DNA from: Incurvaria masculella
Taxonomy: Eukaryota > Arthropoda > Insecta > Lepidoptera > Incurvariidae
NCBI GenBank assembly: GCA_946894095.1
Contig: OX335641.1
Coordinates: 638,501 to 702,500 of the forward strand
DNA: 64,000 nt
Direction: 5' to 3'
Under the pieces are notes generated by a model, which ran no database searches, was not told the origin of the DNA, and saw only the letters and a program-made list of their open reading frames with translations. Shown one piece after another: positions 1-10,699 of the stretch (position 1 is the first letter of the stretch; each line of letters starts with the position of its first letter). Both the position numbers and the translations under genes were made by a program.

Positions 1-897
1 GTCGTCTCCGATCCACAAAAGACCAACAACAACAAACAAATTATTTGTGTAAAAAAACATGAAAAAGAGCTGTGAGCTGTCAGTTCAGACGGCTGTCATT
101 ATCTTGGTTTTTTATGTAACTTTTATCCATACGGAAAGGCAAAACCTCTCGCTATACAGCCTTTTCATTCGTAATATGAAGTGTAGGTACATGTTTTCTA
201 TTGGATCTTGTATGTAACTAAATATGGATTCAAATATGTTCTTCATTCTAGCGGAATTAGTTCTCCTACGTTGTCTGTCGCGTCACAGAATAACCAATGA
301 TTACATGTGTCCGGAACTGTGGCTGCGTTCGGGCAAAGTGCTCCGACCCATTCTGTGCAAGGAGCAATAAATAGCGTTTTTGCTAACAGAATGACAGCAT
401 ATCTACTCAGGAAAGCGAAAATTAGAATAATTAGAACGAGACAATACTAGGGTGAATAATGGCTGTCATTTCATAACTTCGAAAGCGTTGTGACTCACCG
501 AGGACTCACAGGTGAACATCTCATGACTACAGTTCCCAGTTCCATGTACCTACCTCCTCAGCCGTTTTCGCTGACCAAGAACGGTTCAGAAACGCTCGGA
601 ATCACTCCTTTTTACTCACTTAAACTACGATTCCACAGCTCAAAATGTACAAAAAATTCGTAAAACTGACAGTTTGTATTCTAATTGCAATCGCAGCTGC
701 AAGTTGCAAAATTTCCGTGCTTGCACTGCGGGCTGGCTTGCGGGATCACTGACTTTCAGAATGACGTCACCGTGCTATTCCCAACTCATGCGCACGTTCA
801 AAATTACGTGCAATTTCAACTGCTTGTATTTACAAAATCACTGTGTATAACCAAACTAAATAAAAAATAATGTTTCCTTATAATTATGCCTTGGGTT
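1..897. other. Non-coding stretch, no feature recognised
   Basis: AT-rich sequence with frequent stops in all frames. No conserved domain, transposon terminus or RNA gene is recognisable. The longest open frame here (685-870, 61 codons) has no family resemblance and is not called. Confidence 0.5.
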
Positions 898-899
898 TA

Positions 900-1078
900 C
901 AACGCGATTCAAATAAGAATGGGACGGAGCTCGTGACTAACTTCACTCGAATTCGCGAGGGAAAGTACGCGGCAACACCGCGGTAAAGTACTGAAGTTTG
1001 TGAAGTGAAGTGAGGGCTTTAGCAGTTTGACATTGAAAATGGTGGTGATATTTTCCTATTCTTATTTGAATCGCATTG
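900..1078. mobile_element. Short TIR element (MITE), TA target site
   Basis: The ends form an inverted repeat of about 25 bp: CAACGCGATTCAAATAAGAA on the left matches CAATGCGATTCAAATAAGAA on the complement of the right, with one mismatch. Each end is flanked by TA (898-899 and 1079-1080), the target duplication used by Tc1/mariner-type elements. The 179-bp body has no coding capacity. Superfamily assignment is inferred only from the TA flank. Confidence 0.6.
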
Positions 1079-1280
1079 TACAAAGGTTTTAAACAATAAT
1101 CACAAACTTGTGTTCTTCTCTATTAGAACACAAACACCATATTCAGAGTGGGCGGACAAACTTTAATACGCGGATTACGTCCGGTCTAAGTCGCAATTTG
1201 GATGGTTGGTTTTTTGGATTTTTTTACAGATTACTCTATATACGACTGAAAGTCTATGGACTAGTCATTAATACACACCC

Positions 1281-1732
1281 TGCATTCCGAATTGCGTACA
1301 TTGCAAATACCGCAGAGAAAGCGAATACAATGAATATTTGGTGTTCCGAATTGCACGTTATCAAATCGGAACGAATTTGAGCAGACATATCTGTCAGAGC
1401 TACCTCATAATGCCTTGTAAGTCTCGAGAGTGGTTATTTCAGGCCTAGAATTGTCTAACTGGACTAATAAACGGCGAAAGGCCATCGTTATTTCAGAATA
1501 CAAGTGCATACTATCAGATAAACACGCTTAATGACAGCTCGATGACAACCATTTGACAGCGTACGCGGTGCACATTCTCTAAACCGTGAACACTTTGTAC
1601 GATCTGTGTGCGGTCTATAGTCACGTCCCTAATGTCAAAATGACGTTCACGGGAGTGAATATATAAGCAATTCGGAACGGTCGGATACGCGTACATTGTG
1701 AATTCTCCGCAATGTACGCATTTCGGAACGCA
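1281..1732. mobile_element. Possible MITE with imperfect inverted ends
   Basis: TGCATTCCGAATTGCGTACA at 1281 recurs inverted at 1732 as TGCGTTCCGAAATGCGTACA, about 25 bp with a few mismatches. A related motif (ttccgaattgc) occurs again at 1344, and the right end carries a second inverted unit at 1669-1705, so the termini look internally repeated. No target duplication is clear. Non-coding. Confidence 0.4.
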
Positions 1733-2351
1733 GTGCCAGTTTCCCGAAAATGTGTACAGTTTCTTTAAGTCTGTGGTAAATGAGAACCCCGTACCACCCC
1801 TTATAGTCTGTGCCCGTACAAGGAGATGGCGTCAGATGGCGTCCATCTTTGTGAATTGATTTCGGTTGTTCTTATTATAATGAAAATAAGTAGAAGTTTG
1901 TGTTTTGTGTCGCATTTTGTCAGCAGAGGTTTGCTAGCTTGCCTAGTGCGAGCGTTAATTCAGTTCAGTCCGGAGAATATAGTGTTTGTTCGTGCTGCGC
2001 ATGGGGATTGTGAGAAAATGTCGACCAAAGGCGCTGAAGATACATAGGCCGAATACCGCGCGAGGATCGCGCCAGGACGCCCCGCCTGAAGACCGGTCAG
2101 CGGAAACAGGCACGCCACGTGCCCAAAACGAACCCGACCGTAGAATGCTACTGGATGGACCCGTACTTGCATGGTTAATACCACACATCATTTTATCGTC
2201 ATTATTTAGACTACAACCTACATGAACTAGGTATCATGCCAGTTCATTCCTTTTATGACAGGGCTACATTGAACTGTATGGAAAACAGACATATTTCCTT
2301 TAATGTGATGGTATCATTAACGCGAGCAGGATTTTAGCACCTATGGTCAGT
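1733..2351. other. Non-coding stretch with a GC-rich patch
   Basis: A GC-richer patch (about 1990-2170) is open on both strands for 70-80 codons, but the translations match nothing recognised and the two strands are equally open, so no gene is called. At 2262-2290 a single copy of the satellite-type motif GGCTACATTGAACTG is present (see findings). Confidence 0.4.
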
Positions 2352-2704
2352 CCGTAAGCATCAGAAAATTTCGCCTCCCATACAAACGTAGTTTACTAAT
2401 AATTTGAAAATCACTGTTCCAACTTACTTGAAATTTGGTACCTAATATTAGGCTACAAATATCCATGTCTGCATGTCTTTGTTTTTTCGATAAATTTATT
2501 CTGGGTCAAACCAGAGAGAAATCAAAACTTGTATGAAAATTTTCTTTTTGCTTTCATTTAATTCAGTTTGCATTTTTCAAAAAAACAAAAGCATGCAGAC
2601 ACAGATATTTGTTACCTGATATTGGATATTAAATATAAATTTAATTGGAATAGCGGTTTCCAAATGATTAGTAAACTACGTTTGTATGGGGAGCATAGCT
2701 TACC
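2352..2704. mobile_element. MITE family 1, full copy
   Basis: CCCATACAAACGTAGTTTAC (2377) is repeated perfectly in inverse at 2671-2690, giving at least 24 bp of exact inverted repeat. Weaker outer ends begin CCGTAAGC and close GCTTACCGG. The interior contains 'ctgggtcaaacc' and 'gcagacacagatatttgtta', which recur in the copies at 37.9-38.1 kb and 38.58-38.9 kb. Non-coding and non-autonomous; superfamily not determined. Confidence 0.65.
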
Positions 2705-2884
2705 GGCCGTTCTTAAGAAATAAGAAGTTAAGTGTGGAATCTGAACCACAAACAACTTATTCCTTTGCCGCTTCTTATGATGATATTTTCAACCTGTCGG
2801 AACCCAAATGTCACGTTTTGTGACCTTAGAAAAATAATCTTAAACTATGTAGATTCACTTAACATATGTTTAGGTAAATGACCT

Positions 2885-3215
2885 GAGCCGGTAGTCTCAG
2901 TTGTCACCTAAATTGGCGTTTACGCCAAACCGATCGACTGGCGCTTTCAAATGTATGGAGAAAATGAAAAGCGCGCGCGTGCAGTGGGCGTTAAGCGAAC
3001 TAACATTTGCGAGTCTGAGTTGGATTTGACAGCTTACTCAACGTTGCCGTAAATACGTCGCCGTTGCCGTTTACGTAGACTCCGTGTTTTCGTACAAATT
3101 GGAAGTCTGAGTTTGACTTTGACAGCTTGAATTAGTAAAACACAGAATATCTTGTATAAACTAACTTTGGAGTTACGTAAACGCCAATTTTGGTGAGAAC
3201 TGAGACTACCGGCTC
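2885..3215. mobile_element. MITE family 2, copy 1
   Basis: The ends form an inverted repeat of about 39 bp with two mismatches: GAGCCGGTAGTCTCAGTT on the left mirrors the right end. The interior (gccaaaccgatcgactggcg, cgcgcgc, gttaagcgaactaacatttg) recurs nearly unchanged at 57937-58290, which shows this is a mobile family. No coding capacity; no convincing target duplication. Confidence 0.65.
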
Positions 3216-3494
3216 TGAAACCTGATATCTTAAGGTTATTGAAAGGTTGGTTTTAACTGAAATTGGGTCGGTGAATACAAATTTGTTCAAAATCACGCAT
3301 TGATACATCTTGGTAGTTTTTGAACAAAAAAATATGTGGGTCGTTCTTCGGTATTTCAGTTCAGATAAGATTTTTTTTTCGCAATTTTTTTTTTAATTTA
3401 AGTGTTGATATCAATTACATGTGTTCTTAACAACAAAATGTGTATGTTTCAAAACCGGGCCAGATAGTTTGCATATTTTGCACATTTTATGGAT

Positions 3495-3564
3495 GCCAGA
3501 GGAAAATAGTGCGCAGAGGAGTGACAAAGTGACAGAGTAGTGACAATTTGGCCAGAGGAGTGAC
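3495..3564. repeat. Left subterminal repeat cluster of the transposon
   Basis: Four short units related to GCCAGAGGAGTGAC begin at about 3495, 3511, 3531 and 3551. The same unit recurs on the other side of the transposase gene (6533-6582, 6913, 7112). Repeats inside both ends are typical of transposase binding sites; that role is inferred. Confidence 0.55.
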
Positions 3565-3700
3565 TTTGGTCTTTAATAATAGTTTAAAATAGTTAAATTT
3601 GACAACATATTGTTTTAAAAAACTGTGTGTGTGTTTTACTAGCAGTGAAATTATCAATTTTCCGAAACTAAATTACAATTTTTGTTAGTTAAAATAAATA

Positions 3701-4003
3701 AAAAACCGGCCAAGTGCGAGTTGGACTCGCACACGAAGGGTTCCGTACCATCGCACAAGATTTACAAAATAAAACACGTTTTTTGTATGGGGCCCCCCTT
3801 TAATTATAATTATTTTATAATGTTACCTATTTGTTGTTATAGCGGCAAAATACATACATAACCTGTGAACATTTCAGCTTCCTACCTGTTGCGGTTCATG
3901 AGATACAGCCCTGTGACAGACGGACGGACAGACGGACGGACGGACAGCGGAGGCTTAGCAATAGGGTTCCGTTTTCACCCTTTGGGTACGGAACCCTAAA
4001 AAT
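3701..4003 (+). repeat. Lepidopteran short interspersed repeat, copy 1
   Basis: Begins with aaaccggccaagtgcgagt and ends gggtacggaaccctaaaa; the two ends contain the mutually inverted motif GGGTTCCGTACC / GGTACGGAACCC. It contains a GACGGACG microsatellite near 3921-3950. Two further copies lie at 42413 and 43908. The signature is very common in moth and butterfly genomes, which is the main clue to the host. It is inserted inside the Sola-like element and is therefore younger than it. Confidence 0.75.
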
Positions 4004-4171
4004 GACAATTTCTGTCATGGAACCAAAACAATACGACAAATTCTAGCATAAAACAAAATTATAATAACAATTTATGTTATGAAACTAAATCAAAATGACA
4101 AATTCTGGCAAGACACTAATCACAATCAGGAACACAAGTGGTATATTATCATTTCTGTGTTAAAATTACAT

Positions 4172-6419
4172 TCATTGCTCGAAAATATCAACCGATTTCT
4201 TAAACTTTAGAAACACTCTCTCGCCGCTGACTACTAGACTAGGTTGAGGGAGTTTTTGAAGTAAATCTTCTATTGGTACTAATCCCTTGTCTTCGTCATT
4301 TACTTTGAACACAGTTGCATTAGCATCGCATACTTTAAGGAATTGGATAAGTATTTCTCCGTCGTCATCTTCACTTCCACAGCACATACCCACATACCGA
4401 TATTCCGATTTCTTTTGTTTGAATTTGACCAAGACATAATCGCCATCTTTGTATGTAAATTTAGAAGGGCCTGGAACATCTCTGTCTGAATCAGAATAGA
4501 CATCAGCCACGCTCAGACGACCGCCATGATCAAGTGGATACATCATTTTTCCAAGGTTGTAATGCGAACAATTCTCAGAACAGAAACAGCTTAAACTTTT
4601 CATTGTGATTCTATTTGGCATCAGTGTAGTGCCTTGCACTTGATGAACTTTTAAGGTACCGGAAAATGGTTTTATACATGATTTCTTGCCTTCAATGAGT
4701 GCCGCTGTTAGTTGAATATCGTTATCGGTAATTATGAACGTTTTTATGCCGTCGCAGTTGTTCTCAATTGCTTTAGCAAAATCAGTGATGGACGAAATAT
4801 CTTTACCAGTTGCGACTAGTTTATCGGCAGTTCTCTTGCACACAGCCCCTACACCGTCAGGGGCTCCCTTGCCATGACCTGCCTCGTGGTAGTTCCAAGT
4901 GTAGTAACATATATTTGGACAGATGTTCTGCAACAAACAGGCCAGGAAAAAGAACATGTACTTATTACGATACTGCGTCACGGGACCATCACTTAAGAAA
5001 TGTACATTTTCAATAGTGAACGGCAGCGAGTGCAGCACAGGTTGTAGGTGAGCCATTATCGCTGAAACATTGTGGTTTAGATTCGTTGATATGGTGCAGA
5101 AGCAATCTGTGGATTCTTTTGTGTACACCACGACCGTGTGCAGGCTTAGTTGCGTCCGAGACGATTTTTTTGTTTTAGGATCTTCAATTTCTTCGACAGC
5201 AGCAATCCATTTTTTGTGTTTGATTAAGGTTGAATTATCAAACTCTTTGCATGTCAGGGTATGGCGATTACAATCTGTACAATTTCTTGACAAACATTGC
5301 TCGTTGTATCGGTCACAACATAGGTTTACGAGCAGCATCTGGTGATTACTTGTGGACAAAATGTTTGCTTGGCTTAAACTTTGTAGCGTTAGGTCCATGT
5401 TTCATGGATAGTGCAAAGGCACGTGTCACACTCGTTGACATGTGGTTCCACTATCCAAAATGGTCGCAATTTACAAAAAAGTGAGTAGCTGATTTTCTTT
5501 ACTTTTGAAACAAGGAACTTTTTATGTAAATTTTTCATGTTGTCCAGTAGCAGTCTCTTCTGTTTTCTTTCTTTCTTTCTAGTTATACAATCTCTTTTAC
5601 CGGGACACAATCTGCTGTTACAGTCTTCTTCTAGAAAATTAACAACTTGTTGTTTTGTTTCTTCACTGGTTTTATCAATTCTTCTCTTTCGGCTTAGGTC
5701 CAACAAGCTCTCTCTACCGGGTCGCATAGCTTTAATGTTCATATTATCAAAAACATTGAATTTTTTTGTTATTTTGCCACTCACAACTCTTCTAAACAAC
5801 TTGTTTTCCTTGTCAGATTTTACACTTTTCAAGTTTTCTTTCAATTGCTCTTTAAGAACCTCCCCAAAAAGTAACCTTTTTTTTACTTGATTCGCATCCA
5901 TCTTTTCGACCATTTTGTAACTTGTATTCGGTGTAAGATTTTCTTTAATTTTTTTAAACCTAAACATTTTTTTCTTATAACATCTAACTTCCTTTTTCAG
6001 TCTTTCTATTTCTTCTTGTTGTTTTAATATTAAGCGGTTTCTAGTTCTACGTTGTCTTTCGGATCGCTTTCTGGCTGCCTCAATTCTGTTATCTACTGGC
6101 TGTAGTGGCGGCATTTCTTCATCAGAGCAAGGTGGTGTAGCAGGAGCAACAGATGGATTTTGGAGATCAATACGAGCCCTTCGCTTTCTAGTTTTTTCGG
6201 CCCATACCTTTCTTATCGCACGTTGTTCTCTGGGGGTCATATTTTTTATTGATTTAGCCGTTCGCTTTTTCTTCTTATTTAGGTAGCACTTCCTTTCCTT
6301 TTCCTGTAATTGAGCATGCTTAACAGGATCATTTTTAGGCGCTGATACTGCAATCGTTCAGCTATTCTCTTCTTTTCTAACCTTTCTTCACGAGTTTGTT
6401 TTTTTTTTGTTTTCGCCAT
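4172..6419 (-). pseudogene. Transposase-like gene (Sola-type), frameshifted
   Basis: Reads leftward from an ATG at 6419 to a stop at 4172, in three frames. The N-terminus is basic (MAKTKKKQTREERLEKKRIA) and followed by a coiled-coil-like charged region. The break near 6332-6336 falls in a five-T run (A run on the coding strand); one more base would keep the frame. The middle part (5389-6240, 283 codons) ends RPFWIVEPHVNECDTCLC. At about 5397-5402 another one-base shift in an A run leads into the last part (4172-5398, 408 codons), with SDGPVTQYRNK (residues 136-146) and HGKGAPDGVG (175-184), typical of this transposase family. The segment before LSLHT looks too short: the stretch that usually carries the first catalytic aspartate seems absent. 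A full frame would be about 749 codons. Confidence 0.75.
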
Positions 6420-6532
6420 ATTCCTTGTCTATCGTTTTACCTATAACAAAATGTTAATAGTAATAAAATGTATGCATACACAAAATAAAAACGAGTCACA
6501 TTATTATAGTTGTCCCTCCCCTGGCGAAATTG

Positions 6533-6582
6533 TCTCTCCTCTGGCACAAACAAAGCCACAGGAGAGACGCCAGAGGAGTGAC
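6533..6582. repeat. Right subterminal repeat cluster of the transposon
   Basis: Contains an inverted unit (tctctcctctggc, 6533-6545), a variant gccacaggagagac (6555-6568) and a perfect GCCAGAGGAGTGAC (6569-6582). Further units lie at 6913-6920 and 7112-7125. Together with the left cluster they bracket the transposase gene. Confidence 0.55.
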
Positions 6583-7297
6583 AGATTTACACAAATCACG
6601 AAATATCACCAAACATACTACTCAAATCGTTTTAGCAATTAGTTTATGTAAATAAAGCATCCAAATGTCTTGATAGGTTATCACTGTAAAAGCGACATTT
6701 TTGTATTGATTTATTTATGCTTACCAGAAGAAAGACCACCTTCACCAAGACATAACCTCACTTCTAAGCAACATGCGGCTGACTGAGATTTACACTGTCA
6801 AACAGAACACATTTCGTAGTCTGCTGCTAACTTCACGACAAGCCAGTATTGCTAACCTGTCAAAAGCTATCGTTTTCAACGTTTTTGCGGGAGTTTTTAA
6901 ATTCGGAAAAATGCCAGAGGAAGAGACGTGTAACCAAAGGACGCTTATAAAAACGAAAAAAAATCGACTAAAATGTTATTTTTCGTGTATTATTGTTTAG
7001 AAAATCAATAAGGGAATTAATAACAGTTAAAAATAATTAGGCTTAGACAGGAACAAGTTGAACGTTTTGAATTTACTGAACTTTTTCTCAAGCAATCTGA
7101 TGAAAAGACGAGCCAGAGTAGTGACATAATCGTGACTTTATTTTTTTTCGGAAATAAATTTTATGATTTTTCAAGTGTATGTGTAGGTTAAACAATACAT
7201 AGATATCTACTTATATAATTTTTTTGGACATTCTAATATTTAAAACACAAACGATATGATTGAATACTCTCTGAAATCAAATACCGTAGAACGACCC

Positions 7298-8045
7298 ATG
7301 TAAGCTTATTTTTCTACACAGGCAGTAATATTTACACTTATTTTTCATGATACGGAAGCACCCACATTCTTTTATTTAACATGCATTATTATCAAAGCTT
7401 TTCCAGCAACTACGGCAACAAGAGTAACATCGTCCATCACCAACAAATTGCTCCACTAATGGTCAATGGTTGCCGATAACATGGGTTGCCGGAAATTGCT
7501 GGATATTGTCGTGACGTCTAAATCACCATACATACCTTGAAGTGGAGCAATCTTGCAGGGTTCCTTTAGGAAAGAATTTAGCCTTCATTTCCTTAGTTGT
7601 TAATAAATGTAAAGGTAAAAATAAATCCGTTTAGCATAACCTTATTGCATTTTCGAAGCTTACAGATTTTTTTAACCTAAAAATTATTTAATCATCATTT
7701 TGTCGTTAACAGTGAAGGAAAACATCCTGAGGAAATTCACCTGACCCTACATATACTAATTAGAACTGTTTCTGTTTTTAGCCATTCAGCTCACTCAAAA
7801 TAACAGCAGGGTGAAATCTAACTTTTGTGATTACCGATATGTTATCAAGGTAAATGTACATTTTGATACTTACTAAATTCTGTTTTATCAAATATTCTAA
7901 GCCCTATTTTCAGAAAATATGCACATAAAGTATAAATTGCAAGTAATGCATATTTTATGGAGTTTTGGAACATATTGTGACACAAGAAGCGTGCCCAATA
8001 TACTCAAATTGAAAATTCAATAAAATTTCAAAATTAAATTGATGG
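7298..8045. other. Non-coding AT-rich stretch
   Basis: No open frame of interest, no inverted-repeat element and no RNA gene recognised. It starts with the right-hand ATGT target duplicate of the Sola-like element. Confidence 0.5.
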
Positions 8046-8414
8046 TTAGGAGGATAATGAGATGATCGAGGTCCATACAATGGCTCGTCATAATTCCTTA
8101 GTCAAATTAATAAATATTTTTCTGAAATTTTGCACATTAAAAAAAAACCAACTGAGAGCTACGTCTCTACATTTTGATTTTTTTGATAACTAAACTCTTA
8201 TATATATATGTATAGGCTCTTAAACATTTTTATACAAATCTTTAGAAGCTTATGTAATGGATTTAAGATAAGTTATCAAAAGAAACAAAACCTACAGACG
8301 TAACTCTCAATTGATTTATTGAATGTGCAATATTACGAAAAAAAAATCTTAATTTAACTGACAAAAGAGGTACAAGCCATTGTATGGAACTCAATCACCT
8401 CATTGTCCTCTTAA
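8046..8414. mobile_element. Foldback element with long imperfect arms
   Basis: Almost the whole 369 bp is one inverted repeat. The left arm starts TTAGGAGGATAATGAGATGA and the complement of the right starts TTAAGAGGACAATGAGGTGA; similarity continues inward for about 150 bp (ccatacaatggct, tgagagctacgtct, tttttgataactaa) to a short centre near 8220. Such long-armed non-coding hairpins are typical of foldback MITEs. No clear target duplication. Confidence 0.6.
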
Positions 8415-10699
8415 TGCCTTTTGTACTGCCTACTGTCATATTTACTAGAACTAGGATTAATCCATAACACCATATTCGAAAGAAACTTAGGTGGTATGCA
8501 AGGATTTCTCCTTTATTGTATTGTTTTGGTGTGACAACTTTAAGTTGGACTCTAACCAATAGTTTCAGTGCAACATGACCCACACCCTCCACTCCAAAAA
8601 TTTAAATGAGTTATCCTTGGGGTAGCCTAGCCAAGACTGTATGGTAAGAAGACAAGTAGAAAAATATAGAATTATAGGTTTTTTTGCCATTATGTATTTA
8701 CAATAATTATTTATGTTGTTCGTGGAGTGAAAGTAAAATAGGTTTCTTATGGAATCTGTTTCATGGCCTCCTGGTTGTAGAACTGCCATCGCTGAGAGGT
8801 AACCAGCGCGGTTCGGAGGCGCTGCCGGTGCAGTTACCCGCTCAGGATGCATGATGATCGATGATGACGGTAAACCGTTTGACCGCTGCTGCGTATGGGT
8901 TCTTGCTCCACGTTTTTACAGGTTAGTACCAAATTGTACAGAGATGTTGGGCCGGGTTATGGCTGATGAAAAAGTGAGCAAGGCAAAACCACCGTACTAT
9001 AAAAAAAAAAAATCTTGTTGTTAGACGCTCCACAATCACAGTGGATCAGCATCTGTTACAAGGAGTAAGGAGTTTAAATAGCATTGGCCCAGGGGCAAAG
9101 AACACTGGCAGTTAAAAAAACAGCCTTTGTGTCTTTGTGAAACCGGATGAAAGAAGGATATTTTATGTATCATTAACAGGGTTAAATGGAGGTTTGAAAT
9201 GGAATACTGACATCAGGATGGCTGTATTGGGAGACGCTGGGTTGGGTGCTGGTATGTGAACCTGAAATGAATTTCTGAACTCCTGTACATTTACCACTCA
9301 ACCAACTCACACACTCTTTGACCATTCGATATGCTTAGTGACTATTGGATATTTAGTCAATTTGTAATAGAGGTATTCATCTCCAGCTGGCAGCAGTATC
9401 AGTCATTAATATAGTGTTAATTGCATAATTTCAGATTTATCTTTACAACGTTTTATAGTACACAATTCTGCTCATAGATATACGACAACGCAAACACGGA
9501 CATTATTGTCTAATTAAGGATGTCTGCATATGTTGGGAAATCTGATTTTGATATTTTTTAAACAAAGTCAAGTTTTGTGGAACTTCTGCTTGTATGTTTG
9601 ATTGCATTATAACTTAGGACTTCCAGCTGGAGTTCGGGGACAGTTTTCATTCAGCTTACTGAAAATCGAGAGGAAAACACATTTTTACTGGACATGGATG
9701 CCTACTACCACCCACCATCATATTAGCCCTGGACTGCCTTCTTGACGCCATTATTTTTCTTTATTAGTAGGCTACATTGAACTTGATGGAAAACACGGAC
9801 GATTTGTCATTGAAGTTTCGACCATCTTTACATCCAAAGCGATGGTACCAACCCGGGCCTAGTAGGGGCTAGGGTAGTACTCGGAAAATGAGAGACTCTT
9901 GTAATGCTATTGAAAAATACAATTTCTTTTTTTGGCAATTCTTTCGGCACCTTTGCAGTTATAAGGTCAAAACCTGGGGCTTTATGCGGATCTATTTGAT
10001 GGATGACTCAACAGTTTCTTTGTTGTGGCTACGGTTATTAGAATACCTTCATCTAGGTTTTGCTCCGAATTGCGCTCAAACGCTGAATGTGGATACAGTT
10101 GGACTGAATTGCGCTGACAATGCTCTGAAACGCAGTATTGTATAACATTTAAAATATATTAAATTTTATAATATTATGTAATAGGTATGACATGACGATG
10201 ACATCATCGTTCAAGTGCGGTGCTCATGGCTAGGCCGTGAGCGCCGTCAGCGGCAGCCATAGATCGCATGCCAAATTTGACTTTGACACTGCAACAAGAG
10301 GACACAGAATATAAAATAAACCACGTCACCCCTTTCGCTCGCCCTTTAGTTACATTAACTGTCTCCATTGACTTTCTACGATTTCACCTGTCTGCCAAAT
10401 TATATGTCTAGCAACATCTCAAAATCACTTTAATCATCACTTTTGATCATCACAACAAAGTTCGAGTCATCACTTTGGTTTAGTTTGTATATGCCCCGGA
10501 AGAGAATGCATCGACTTTTTCTTTTTCTTTGTCACTTCTCGCCCATTGGCCGCCTGCTTGCTGTAGGAGGGCAGTTGCAACTTGTGGATGTTTGAGGTGC
10601 TTGGTTGCTTTCCAAAGCGAAGTAATGGTCTTTTGCTGTAGCGGTAAGAGCTTCTATGCTTTGCTGTGTTGCCTTATTTTTAACTTGGCTTAGGAAAAC
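8415..10699. other. Non-coding stretch, no gene recognised
   Basis: Open frames up to 95 codons (for example 8565-8852 minus) show no recognised domain. A short A-tract lies at about 9000-9012. A second isolated satellite-type motif, GGCTACATTGAACTTGATGG, is at 9770-9789. Nothing else can be supported. Confidence 0.45.

Larger units (their letters stand above)
3338..7297. mobile_element. Sola-like DNA transposon, complete ends, dead coding region
   Basis: A 3,960-bp element with clear boundaries. The left end GGGTCGTTCTTCGGTATTTC and the inverted right end GGGTCGTTCTACGGTATTTG match over about 26 bp with three mismatches. A 4-bp direct repeat ATGT flanks it (3334-3337 and 7298-7301). It holds one minus-strand transposase-type gene (4172-6419). 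A short lepidopteran repeat lies inside the left flank (3701-4003). Subterminal copies of GCCAGAGGAGTGAC occur on both sides. The 4-bp target duplication, GGG end and protein style fit the Sola superfamily; that name is an inference without a database comparison. Confidence 0.75.

Noticed and set aside
1955..2225. Overlapping frames on both strands (74-79 codons)
   Set aside because: Both strands equally open in a GC-rich patch, no recognised domain and no supporting neighbours.
5537..5890. 117-codon plus-strand frame rich in Ser and Leu
   Set aside because: Antisense to the transposase coding region; no family resemblance.
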